DNA of 64,000 bases, from the NCBI RefSeq assembly GCF_000718635.1, contig NZ_JOBF01000019.1, positions 1 through 64,000 of the forward strand, read 5' to 3'. Below, piece after piece: positions 56,930 to 64,000 of this stretch; positions within the stretch are counted from its first letter, which is position 1, and each line of letters begins with the position of its first letter. This stretch comes from Streptomyces varsoviensis (GTDB taxonomy: Bacteria > Actinomycetota > Actinomycetes > Streptomycetales > Streptomycetaceae). The notes beneath the pieces were generated by a model, which saw only the letters and a program-made list of their open reading frames with translations, ran no database searches and was not told where the DNA came from. The position numbers and the translations under genes are program-made.

Positions 56930-58082
56930 GGCCCAGCGGGTCGTACAGGCCGGTCAGCCGCGGCGCGCCGGAGGACAGGCCGGAGACGACGGCCACGGTG
57001 CTGCGGGTGACGAAGATCTGGGTGCGGAAGGCGAGGACGGCGGTGTCGCCGGCGCGTACGTCCTGGCCGGGTGCGGGGGCCTCCAGCAGGCGGTAGTAGT
57101 CGATGTTCTCGGCGGGCGCGTCCTGGACGGGCAGCCGGAGCCCGGTGCGCGGCAGCAGGGCCTCCTTGACGCCGGAACGCGCGTAGAAACCGCCGCCGAA
57201 CAGGGCGGGCCGGCCGTCCGCGAGGGTGTGGGCGACCTCGCTGACGTAGACGTACGCGGGGATCTCCGGTTGGTGCGGGTCCACGGCGTGCAGCGGCGTG
57301 GTGCCGGTGAGGGAGTGGCCCGGCTCGCCGTGTGTGGCGCCGAGCTCGGCGAGCATCGGCAGGGTGGCCATGGAGGTGGCGCTGGGGGCGCTGAGCGCCA
57401 GGCCCGAGTGGCCGCGGGCGGCCAGGGCCTGCCGTGCCTTGAGAGCGAGCTCGAAATTGGGCGTGGGCCGGGGCAGGGAGTCCGCCGGGTCGCACAGGAC
57501 GCAGGGGAACGCGGTCACGCCCGCGATCCGCACGCCCGGCAGCCGCTCCGCCTCCGCCGCGAAGGCGTCCAGCCCATCGAGCGGGACACCGCCTTCCTGC
57601 CCGGGGTAGACGGAGCCCTCGGCGCCCTCCAGCCGGATCAGGATGTCCTGGACGAAGCCGAGCCGGCCGGCGGCCTCGGAGACGGCACGGGCGTTGTCGA
57701 GGTCGTACACCGTGACGGTCTCGGGCCGCCAGGCGAGCATCTCCGGGAGGGCGCGGCGCGGGATCTGCGCCAGGTGGCCGAGGTTCCCGGCCCGGGCCCC
57801 GGCGGCATGCAGCACGCGCGCCTCGGGCGGCTCGATGGCGGCGAACTTGGGGATGTGCCGGGCGATGGCGCGGATCAGCTCGGGGTTGCGGCCGATCTGC
57901 TTGACCACGAACCAGAGGTTGAGGCCGACGCGCTCGGCCTCGGCGGCCAGCATCGCGGCATTGGCCTCGACGGCGTCGAGGTCGACCACGTACGTGTTGG
58001 GCGGGACCTCCCCGGACTGGTGCAACGCGGTCGCGGCGTCGGCCAGTCGAGGGTTGCGGGTGAGGACGGTGTCGAGGAACAC
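56919..58082 (-). CDS. yhfX: YhfX, alanine racemase-like fold-III PLP protein
   Basis: PLP-dependent protein with an alanine-racemase-type TIM barrel, 387 residues. The cofactor lysine is probably K61 in NLWFVVKQIGRNPELIRAIA; other barrel strands are YVVDLDAVEANAAMLAAEAE, ARAGNLGHLAQIPRRALPEM and GVTAFPCVLCDP. The C-terminal half (ALFGGGFYARSGVKEALLPR) matches the YhfX type rather than catabolic alanine racemases. Substrate unknown. GTG at 58082, with AAGGA seven bases upstream, starts two bases after the yhfS stop. The frame extends far upstream antisense to nothing real. Confidence 0.88.
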   Translation of the reverse strand: MFLDTVLTRNPRLADAATALHQSGEVPPNTYVVDLDAVEANAAMLAAEAERVGLNLWFVVKQIGRNPELIRAIARHIPKFAAIEPPEARVLHAAGARAGNLGHLAQIPRRALPEMLAWRPETVTVYDLDNARAVSEAAGRLGFVQDILIRLEGAEGSVYPGQEGGVPLDGLDAFAAEAERLPGVRIAGVTAFPCVLCDPADSLPRPTPNFELALKARQALAARGHSGLALSAPSATSMATLPMLAELGATHGEPGHSLTGTTPLHAVDPHQPEIPAYVYVSEVAHTLADGRPALFGGGFYARSGVKEALLPRTGLRLPVQDAPAENIDYYRLLEAPAPGQDVRAGDTAVLAFRTQIFVTRSTVAVVSGLSSGAPRLTGLYDPLGRAY

Positions 58083-58084
58083 GG

Positions 58085-59218
58085 TCAATCCTTGAGTTCG
58101 CGAGAGTGGTGCGCGTCGCGCGGGATGTCCCGCAGGGCACGGCGGAGGATGTCGATCACGAGGTCCGCGCCGGCCCGCATCGGGTTGATGCGCACCGTCC
58201 AGTCGGCCAGCTCCGGGGCGTCGTCGAGCGACGAGCTGGACATCCGGTAGAAGAGCGGGGCCACCTCGTAACGGGAGTTCGAACCGACGGGGTACGGGGC
58301 CGCGCCGTACCGCGCGGCGGCCGCGGGCAGGTCGCGCGCGACGGGCCGGTCGAGGCGTACGAGCAGGCAGCGGTCCTGCGCGTTGGCGATACGGACCTCC
58401 GCCACGCCCGCCACCTCGCCCGCGGCCAGCCGCTCGGCGACCTCCGCCCCGACTCTCGACTGCACGGACCACATCACGGGCACGTGGGTGAGGGCTCTGA
58501 GCGCGTCCAGCGCCTGGTGGCCCTGGACCTGGCCGCCGCCCGAGTAGTTGTCGGCCCGCACCCGCTCGACGACGTCGCGCGCGCCCACCACGACGCCGAC
58601 GCCTTCCGGGCCGTGCAGTTTGAAGAGCGAGAAGCAGGAGGCGTCGGCGCCCAGCTCCACCCCGCTCTCGGGGACCCGCATGACCGCGTAGTTGTCGTCC
58701 ACGATGGTGCGCACCCCGGCGGCGCGGCAGGCGGCCAGCACCCCGCCCGGGTCGTAGGAGTCGGCGAGCCGCTGCCGGGTGTGCTGCACATAGGCCCACC
58801 GGAAGCGGCCGGAGGCCAACGCGTCGGCCAGCGCCGCCGGGTCGTTGAAGTCGACCTCCACGGTCTCCACCCCGAGTCCGCGCAGGGTGACTTCGGTGGT
58901 GCGGTAGACGGGCGCGCGGTGGATCAGCAGCGGGGCGCCCGCGCTGACGGCCCCGTTGAGCGCGGCGCGGATCGCCCCGGTGCCGGCGCCCTGGACGAAC
59001 GCGGCGTCCTCGGCCCCGAAGTAGTCGGTGAGGACCGCTTCGACCCGCGCGGTGGTGCGCGGCCGGCCGAGGCCCGGTACGACGCCCGCGTCCGCCTCGA
59101 AGAGCTGCGCCCCCTCGAAGTGCCGGGCGGTGCACTCGATCAGCCGGAACTGCTTGGCGACCGCCTTGTCGAGGGGGACCGTCGCCAGCGGGAAGGTCTG
59201 CGGCAGTACCGCGTTCAT
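58085..59218 (-). CDS. yhfS: YhfS, fold-I PLP-dependent aminotransferase-like protein
   Basis: 377-residue fold-type I PLP enzyme, aminotransferase class V/cystathionine-lyase-like. The Schiff-base lysine is K200 in CFSLFKLHGPEGVGVVVGA; the pyridine-nitrogen Asp is D174 in RTIVDDNYAVMR; the phosphate loop is FVQGAGTGAIRAALNGA. The family includes transaminases, lyases and desulfurases, so the reaction cannot be fixed from sequence. Its start lies one base after the php stop and its end two bases before yhfX, so the three are translationally coupled, suggesting sequential steps. ATG 59218. Confidence 0.88.
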   Translation of the reverse strand: MNAVLPQTFPLATVPLDKAVAKQFRLIECTARHFEGAQLFEADAGVVPGLGRPRTTARVEAVLTDYFGAEDAAFVQGAGTGAIRAALNGAVSAGAPLLIHRAPVYRTTEVTLRGLGVETVEVDFNDPAALADALASGRFRWAYVQHTRQRLADSYDPGGVLAACRAAGVRTIVDDNYAVMRVPESGVELGADASCFSLFKLHGPEGVGVVVGARDVVERVRADNYSGGGQVQGHQALDALRALTHVPVMWSVQSRVGAEVAERLAAGEVAGVAEVRIANAQDRCLLVRLDRPVARDLPAAAARYGAAPYPVGSNSRYEVAPLFYRMSSSSLDDAPELADWTVRINPMRAGADLVIDILRRALRDIPRDAHHSRELKD

Positions 59219-59219
59219 C

Positions 59220-60161
59220 TCAGAACTCCTCCGTGGTCGAGCCGGTCAGGAAGCGCACCGCGTTGCGGCGGGTCATCAGGTCGATCAGACCGTCGTCGAG
59301 CCCGGCGGCCCGCGCCTTGGGCAGGAAGGAGCGGAACAGGTGCCCGTAGCCCTGGCCGCCCTCGCTCTCCAGATAGCCGTGGCGCGAGATGTCGCAACTG
59401 AGCAGTACGCGGTCGGCGTGCCCGGCCTCCACCAGCGCGAGCAGCAGCCGCAGCCGCGTGTCGTCGCTCTGATAGCTCTCCTTGCCCACCGTGTCGAAGG
59501 CGACGTACGCTCCCGCCGCCGCCAGCTCCCGGTGGACCGCCGGGTCGTCCAGCAGGTCCTGGTGGCCGACGCAGACCCGGTGCGCGGGCAGCCCGGCGCC
59601 CGTCAGCAGCTCCAGTTGGGCGAGCCCGCCGTGGCCGAGCTGGGCGTGGGTGGCCAGGGACAGCCCCGTGGCGACGGCGGCGCGGGCGGAGGCCAGCAGG
59701 GTGCGCCTCTCGGCGGGGCTCGGACGGTCGCCGTGGCTTCCGACCTCGCCGATCAGCCCCGGCCGAATGCCGCTCGCCCCGAACCCGTCCTCGATCTCGC
59801 GGACGAGCGTCTCGGTCAGCTCGGCCGGCCCGGCCGCGCCCACTTCGCTCGGGTGGAACGGCTCGTAGTACCAGCCGGTGGCCGCGACGACCGCGACGCC
59901 GGACCGCTCGGAGATACGGGCCAGGGCGTCGGGGTCACGGCCCATGCCCCGGCAGGTCTGCTCGATGACGAGCGACAGCGCGAACTCCTCGCGCAGCGCC
60001 GCCAGTTCCGCGGTCACCGGCCCGGCGTGCTCCGCCGGGCTGAGGACCGCCGCGCGGTCGGCGTCCCGGCTGAGGTCGAGGACGAGGTGTTCGTGGGTGA
60101 GGACGGGGCCTTGGATGTCGGTGGGGGAGAGGGGGCCGGTGACGGTTTGGAGGTGGTTCAT
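59220..60161 (-). CDS. php: PHP, phosphotriesterase-homology metallohydrolase
   Basis: Amidohydrolase-superfamily protein of the phosphotriesterase branch, 313 residues. All expected binuclear-metal ligands are visible: H23 and H25 (GPVLTHEHLVLDL), E139 (LIGEVGSHGD, the bridging glutamate that replaces carboxylated lysine in E. coli PHP), H172 (LATHAQLGHGG), H200 (VCVGHQDLL) and D257 (VLLSCDISRHGY). So it is likely an active hydrolase, perhaps a lactonase or phosphoester hydrolase; the natural substrate of PHP is unknown to me. ATG 60161, 34 bases after the yhfT-type gene. Confidence 0.9.
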   Translation of the reverse strand: MNHLQTVTGPLSPTDIQGPVLTHEHLVLDLSRDADRAAVLSPAEHAGPVTAELAALREEFALSLVIEQTCRGMGRDPDALARISERSGVAVVAATGWYYEPFHPSEVGAAGPAELTETLVREIEDGFGASGIRPGLIGEVGSHGDRPSPAERRTLLASARAAVATGLSLATHAQLGHGGLAQLELLTGAGLPAHRVCVGHQDLLDDPAVHRELAAAGAYVAFDTVGKESYQSDDTRLRLLLALVEAGHADRVLLSCDISRHGYLESEGGQGYGHLFRSFLPKARAAGLDDGLIDLMTRRNAVRFLTGSTTEEF

Positions 60162-60195
60162 GAAAGCTGTGCCTTCCTGGCGAGGGGCCCTGTCG

Positions 60196-61584
60196 TCATC
60201 CCTTGACGGGGGTGAACAGGTTCAGCCAGTACAGGAGGTTGAGGATGATGCCGCCGACGATGACCGCGGCGGGGGCCGCCGCCATCCGGACCACGATCCG
60301 GCCCATCGCCTCGTTGAGCATGTAGAGCCCGCCGACTATGAGGATGCCGAGGCCGCCGCCCATGGCGTTCGCCGCCATCAGGGAGCCGAAGAGGATCGCG
60401 AGCCCCAGGGTCTCGGAGATCGCGCTGCGCAGGTGCTCGGAGGAGTCGCGGACGGACGGCAGCTTGCCCAGCACCCTGCCGATCCAGGACAGGGCCAGCA
60501 CCTCGCAGGCGAAGACGAGCGCGCCGACGATGACCGCGAGCCAGGGGTTCGGGAGCAGGTAGCCGATCGGGTAGACGAGGGTGAAGCCGGCGATGCCGTA
60601 CGCGCCGGAGGCGAGCGCGGTGGTCGCGATCAGCGGGATGAAGCCGAAGACCCGGTAGAAGTCGACCTGGGCGGCGCCGCTGTAGTCGCCCTTGGCGATG
60701 AGGAAGCTGGTGGCCTCGCCGCCGCCGAAGATGTGCATCTGCGCCAGCAGACAGACGCCCGCGCCGAGCACCATGAACAGCGGCAGGTACTTGCGCAGCC
60801 GGGCCGCGCTCGCGCTGAACAGCGAGGCCATCGGGTCCTCCGCCGCCTCATCGGCCCCCGTGTCCGTATCCGTGCCCTTGCCCTTGCCCGTGTCCGCGGC
60901 CGCGGCCTCGGCCGCCGCGGCACGGTCCGCCTTCCGCTGCCGCATGTCCTTGTCGATCGCGAAGCCGATCAGCATCAGCACGCCGACGGCCATGGCCAGG
61001 GCGCCCGCGAACATGTTGGGCCAGAGCTTCATCGTCATGACGACGAGCGCCAGCTCGACGACGCCCGCGATACCGCCGCGCACCTTGCCGAACTGCTTGG
61101 TGATGGCGAGGACGGGGAAGAGCGCGAAGAGGAAGAGGATCGGCGTCGACATCTGCTGCATGGCGGTGATGAAGTCGACGGGCAGGTCATGCGCGACGTT
61201 GTTCGCGCCGTTCAGCCCGAAGACGATGACCGCGCCCCAGGCGCCGCCGAGAATCGGGGCGAGCCACTTCTTCGGCGACAGGATGCCGAGGATGTCCGTG
61301 GGCAGGAAGACCAGCCAGGGGTTCAGCACGCCCGTGGACAGCGCCATCGGCGCGCCGAGGCCGAAGATGAAGCCCGCCGACAGCCCGAACGACACCGCGG
61401 TCATGGCGCTGCGCGTCGACCGCCCCTGGATGAAGTCGAGCATGAAGGGGCGGGCGCCGTCGTTGAAGACGGCAAGCGCCATGTGCGAGATGAGCGCGGT
61501 CAGCGCGCACAGGACGATGACGGTCAGCTCTTGCGGCAGCGTGAAGCTGAGGCCGTGGCTCGCGGCGGCGAGGGTCGTACTCAC
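60196..61584 (-). CDS. yhfT: YhfT-family membrane protein, copy 2
   Basis: Polytopic membrane protein of 462 residues, about 10-12 helices. It aligns along its whole length with the protein at 62525-63904: FNDGARPFMLDFIQGRSTRS, GFIFGLGAPMALSTGVLNPW, LPTDILGILSPKKWLAPILG, GGGEATSFLIAKGDY, QVDFYRVFGFIPLIA, GGLYMLNEAMGRIVVRMAAA. YhfT is an uncharacterised, transporter-like family (YhfT/DUF). A Lys/Asp/Thr-rich cytosolic loop lies near residues 225-255. Presumably imports the substrate of the yhf enzymes. ATG at 61584, 64 bases after yhfU. Confidence 0.88.
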   Translation of the reverse strand: MSTTLAAASHGLSFTLPQELTVIVLCALTALISHMALAVFNDGARPFMLDFIQGRSTRSAMTAVSFGLSAGFIFGLGAPMALSTGVLNPWLVFLPTDILGILSPKKWLAPILGGAWGAVIVFGLNGANNVAHDLPVDFITAMQQMSTPILFLFALFPVLAITKQFGKVRGGIAGVVELALVVMTMKLWPNMFAGALAMAVGVLMLIGFAIDKDMRQRKADRAAAAEAAAADTGKGKGTDTDTGADEAAEDPMASLFSASAARLRKYLPLFMVLGAGVCLLAQMHIFGGGEATSFLIAKGDYSGAAQVDFYRVFGFIPLIATTALASGAYGIAGFTLVYPIGYLLPNPWLAVIVGALVFACEVLALSWIGRVLGKLPSVRDSSEHLRSAISETLGLAILFGSLMAANAMGGGLGILIVGGLYMLNEAMGRIVVRMAAAPAAVIVGGIILNLLYWLNLFTPVKG

Positions 61585-61648
61585 AGGTCACTCCTTTGTG
61601 CCCCGGTGTTCCGGCAGGTGTTTCTCCCGGCGTCCCGGTGTCCTTGGG

Positions 61649-62005
61649 TCAGCCGCGGGCCGCGATGGCGCGGGCCATGACGGGGGCCACCAGGTCGATC
61701 TGGTCGATGGCGAAGCCGAAGACCTTCTTGCCCTCGGCGAGCAGGCCGTTGACGTCGTCCTCGGTGGGGACGGTGCGGCCGAAGGTGTGGCAGGCGTCCT
61801 TGCCCATGAGGCCGACGAGGACGCCGAGGGAGGCGCCGGCCCCCGTGTGGCAGGTGCCGAGGAAGTAGTCGGCCTGGCCGGCGCGGAGCTTCATCGCGGC
61901 GTCCATGTCGCTGGAGACGGTGATCTCGACGCCGTCGAGAGCGAGCTTCTTGACGGTCTCCGCGACCTCGACCTTGCCGACGCCGCCGGTGAGGATCTTC
62001 GTCAT
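61649..62005 (-). CDS. yhfU: YhfU (DUF2620) small protein
   Basis: 118 residues matching YhfU/DUF2620, a small soluble alpha-beta protein. Seen: start MTKILTGGVGKVEVAETVKK, EITVSSDMDAAMKLRAGQAD, and the glycine-rich turn GTCHTGAGASLGVLVGLMGK. The strand-loop pattern resembles PTS EIIB-like or glycine-riboswitch-free small ligand-binding subunits, but no phosphorylatable Cys is obvious apart from C52. It always sits beside yhfT in this gene set, so a transporter subunit role is plausible. ATG at 62005 after a GGGG-like site. Confidence 0.85.
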   Translation of the reverse strand: MTKILTGGVGKVEVAETVKKLALDGVEITVSSDMDAAMKLRAGQADYFLGTCHTGAGASLGVLVGLMGKDACHTFGRTVPTEDDVNGLLAEGKKVFGFAIDQIDLVAPVMARAIAARG

Positions 62006-62046
62006 GACTGGGGCCTTCTCTCTGCTGATGGTGTGCGTTCGGACGG

Positions 62047-62424
62047 TCAGGAAGCGGGGGAGTGCTGGGCGAGCACGGCGAGGTGCATACCGAGGAAGTT
62101 GATCTCGGACTCCGGGAGCGGGGCGCCCAGCACCCGCTTGGCGCGGGCGGAGATGGCGTGGGCCCGGTCGACGGCGTCGGGGTGCCCGGCCAGCTCGGCG
62201 GCCACCTGGTCGTCGGTGAGGAACTGCTCGATCGGCTCCCCGTCCAGCAGCCGGGTGAGGGCCATCATCAGATGGCTGGTGAGCATCCCGGCGGTGTCCT
62301 CGGTGACGGTGCGGCCCTCGGAGGAGAGGGCCCGCAGCTCACTGGTCACGAAGTCGGCCACCTCGGGCCGTACCTGACCGCTCTCGCGGAAGAGCTGGAT
62401 GCGGAGGGCGAGCTTGTCATCCAT
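62047..62424 (-). CDS. yhfY: Stand-alone PRD-domain protein, YhfY-like
   Basis: About 125 residues forming one PTS-regulation domain (PRD), an all-helical fold normally phosphorylated on His in antiterminators and activators. Likely conserved histidines lie in TAGMLTSHLMMALTRLLDGE and ESEINFLGMHLAVLA. There is no RNA-binding CAT domain and no HTH. ATG at 62424 is chosen because AAGGA sits five bases upstream; ATG at 62430 abuts the ribosome site. The ORF runs open to 62520. The E. coli yhf operon also has a lone PRD gene (yhfY). Confidence 0.83.
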   Translation of the reverse strand: MDDKLALRIQLFRESGQVRPEVADFVTSELRALSSEGRTVTEDTAGMLTSHLMMALTRLLDGEPIEQFLTDDQVAAELAGHPDAVDRAHAISARAKRVLGAPLPESEINFLGMHLAVLAQHSPAS

Positions 62425-62524
62425 GGTCATCCTTTCCACAAATTCGACAGTAACCAGGATTTTGGATTTTCGGGAGTGACTTAAGTCCCGATTCGTACGA
62501 TCGAGGGCGGCAGCGGACACGCGA

Positions 62525-63904
62525 TCACCCGGCTATCTTGATCGGGGTGAACAGATGGGCCCAGCTCGCGAGGTTCAGCATGATGCCGACCAGGATCACG
62601 GCACACGGCGCCGCCGCCAGCCGCATGACGGGCCGCCCCATGGCCTCGTTCAGCACATAGAGCCCGCCGACCAGCGCCACCCCGACCCCGCCGCCCATAT
62701 GCATCCCGGCCAGGATCGAGCCGAACAGCACGGCGATCTCCAGAACCTGGTTGATGGCGTTGCGGATGTGGTCGGAGGCGTCCTGCATGGACGGCACCTT
62801 CGCGAAGAGCCGGCCGAGCTGGGAGAGCGCCAGGACCTCCACGCCGAAGACCACCACCCCGGCCACGCCGCCGACCAGCAGGTTCGGCGCCGCTATATAA
62901 CCCGCCGCGTACACGAAGTTCATGCCGTTGGTGGCGTAGACGCCGGAGGCCAGCGAGGTCAGGCCGATCAGCGGGATGAAGCCGAAGGTGCGGTAGAAGT
63001 CGATCTGCGCCGCATTGCCCATGTCTCCCTTCTGCACGATGTAACTCGTCGCCTCGCCGCCCGCGAACACCCCGGTAGCGCAGAGCGCGCCCGTCAGCCC
63101 GCCGAGCAGCAGCAGCCACGGCAGATACTTGCGCAGCCGCCTCGCGTTCTCCCCGAAGAGCGAGTCGGCCGCCGACGTGTCGACCACGGGCAACTCCTCA
63201 CCCCTCGCGGCGGCCTCCGCCCGCGCCGTGCGCCGGTTGACGACGTCGCGCCGTACCGCGAAGGCGACCAGCATGGCCATGCCCACGGCCATCGCCAGCG
63301 CTCCCGGGAAGAGGCTCTTCCAGAAGTACGCCGTGGCCAGCATGATCAGGCCCTCGACGGCGAAGGCGATCCCGCCGCGCGCCTTGCCGAACTGGTAGGC
63401 GATGGCCACGGCCGGGAAGAAGGCGAAGAGATACATCACCGGGTCGGACAGCGCCTGCATCGCGGTGAGGAAGTCCACCGGCAGCGCCTGCGCGGCGTCC
63501 GTGGCACCCGCGAGACCGAATATCACCAGCAGCGCCCAGGCCGCGCCCAGCACCGGGGCGAGCCACCGCCGCGGCGCCAGCAGGCCGAGGATGTCGGTCG
63601 GCAGGAAGAGCAGCCAGGGGTTGAGCACACCGGTCGAGAAGGCCATCGGCGCGCCGAGCCCGAAGATGAAGCCGGAGGAGAGGCTGAAGGCGATGGTCGC
63701 GATCTCGCGCCGCTTCATCCGCCCCTGGCGGTAGTCGAGCATGAACGGCCGTACGCCGTCGTGGAAGACGGCCACCGCCATGTTCACCAGCAGCGCCGAG
63801 AGCGCGCAGATGACGACGGTCAGAACGATCTGCGTGGGGGAGAGGCTCAGTGAGTGGTGCCCACCGGCGGCGAGTGCCACCGCCCCCGGCCCTTGGTCGT
63901 ACAT
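62525..63904 (-). CDS. yhfT: YhfT-family membrane protein, copy 1
   Basis: 459-residue polytopic membrane protein, paralogue of the gene at 60196-61584; shared blocks include FHDGVRPFMLDYRQGRMKRR, GFIFGLGAPMAFSTGVLNPW, LPTDILGLLAPRRWLAPVLG, GGEATSYIVQKGDMGNAAQI, DFYRTFGFIPLIG and GGLYVLNEAMGRPVMRLAAA. Its cytosolic loop (about 225-255) is Arg/Ala/Glu-rich rather than Lys/Asp/Thr-rich. The enterobacterial operon has one yhfT, so here two related subunits may form a heteromer. ATG at 63904 with only a weak ribosome site, 45 bases after the upstream gene. Confidence 0.88.
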   Translation of the reverse strand: MYDQGPGAVALAAGGHHSLSLSPTQIVLTVVICALSALLVNMAVAVFHDGVRPFMLDYRQGRMKRREIATIAFSLSSGFIFGLGAPMAFSTGVLNPWLLFLPTDILGLLAPRRWLAPVLGAAWALLVIFGLAGATDAAQALPVDFLTAMQALSDPVMYLFAFFPAVAIAYQFGKARGGIAFAVEGLIMLATAYFWKSLFPGALAMAVGMAMLVAFAVRRDVVNRRTARAEAAARGEELPVVDTSAADSLFGENARRLRKYLPWLLLLGGLTGALCATGVFAGGEATSYIVQKGDMGNAAQIDFYRTFGFIPLIGLTSLASGVYATNGMNFVYAAGYIAAPNLLVGGVAGVVVFGVEVLALSQLGRLFAKVPSMQDASDHIRNAINQVLEIAVLFGSILAGMHMGGGVGVALVGGLYVLNEAMGRPVMRLAAAPCAVILVGIMLNLASWAHLFTPIKIAG

Positions 63905-63922
63905 AGGGGTCTGCTTTCAGCC

Positions 63923-63952
63923 GTGCGGATGGTCAAGCAGTGCGGATGGTCA
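63923..63952. repeat. Direct repeat across the stop of the right-edge gene
   Basis: GTGCGGATGGTCA occurs at 63923-63935 and 63940-63952, period 17. The second copy contains the stop codon of the minus-strand gene that runs off the right edge. Confidence 0.85.
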
Positions 63953-64000
63953 GTAGGAGGGGATGCGCTCACCGCGCAGCACCTCGCTCTGCGATGTGGT
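63950..64000 (-). CDS. C-terminal end of a gene upstream of yhfT, possibly yhfZ-type regulator (partial)
   Basis: Only 16 codons and a stop are in the window: ...TTSQSEVLRGERIPSY, TGA at 63950-63952. The frame is open to the edge and the spacing to yhfT (45 bases) fits an operon. In E. coli the first gene of the yhf operon is the regulator yhfZ, so this may be its counterpart, but the sequence seen is too short to identify any family. Confidence 0.5.
   Translation of the reverse strand, partial: TTSQSEVLRGERIPSY

Overview
The window is about 72-75% GC with strongly G/C-ending codons. It reads as a chromosomal core segment of a Streptomyces: conservon genes, NdgR, HupS, NsdA, CofC, DUF397/XRE pairs, and a gene order I recognise from the S. 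coelicolor SCO5541-SCO5586 interval. That synteny is recalled from memory, not computed. I saw no transposase, integrase, phage gene or CRISPR array.

Layout. 1-5.5 kb (minus): a conservon, cvnA-B-C-D, running off the left edge. 6.0 kb: an unrecognised 59-residue peptide with a duplicated octapeptide. 6.4-8.7 kb: FAH-family hydrolase and gltX. 8.8-10.4 kb: a decaying XRE/DUF397 locus. 10.4-11.2 kb: HAD phosphatase. 11.24-11.78 kb: five tRNA genes (Gln, Glu, Glu, Gln, Glu). 12.0-14.9 kb: ndgR divergent from leuCD. 15-23.6 kb: hupS, cofC, acyltransferase-gpsA, ddlA, DUF3515 lipoprotein, stand-alone Lrp/AsnC domain, thiL, thiD, rpmB. 23.9-33.9 kb: DAK2 protein, recG, rsmD, coaD, a DivIVA-like protein, DUF177-rpmF-rnc-mutM. 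34-44.3 kb: CAP-domain protein, acylphosphatase, a small coiled-coil protein, smc, glcP, flavin oxidoreductase, NCS1 permease. 44.6-55.4 kb: ftsY, a prim-pol-like protein, nsdA, amtB-glnK-glnD, ffh.

55.6-64.0 kb (minus) is the accessory-looking part. It is a long co-directional gene set matching the enterobacterial yhf operon: yhfW phosphopentomutase-like, yhfX fold-III PLP protein, yhfS fold-I PLP protein, php phosphotriesterase-homology protein, yhfU (DUF2620), a stand-alone PRD protein (yhfY-like), and two yhfT-family membrane proteins instead of one. The last codons of a possible yhfZ-type regulator lie at the right edge. The pathway has, as far as I know, no established physiological substrate, and this is the best candidate here for an undescribed system. 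A 19-base, five-copy tandem array lies between yhfX and yhfW.

How the genes work together. gltX sits beside a Glu/Gln tRNA cluster; actinobacteria lack GlnRS, so one synthetase serves both. leuCD faces its likely repressor NdgR. amtB-glnK-glnD sense and import ammonium, with a GlnR-box-like site upstream. ffh and ftsY are the two GTPases of the signal recognition pathway. rnc and nsdA are known global regulators of antibiotic production and development in Streptomyces. Unusual starts (TTG for coaD, glcP and amtB; possibly CTG for DUF177) are chosen from Shine-Dalgarno spacing and family lengths.
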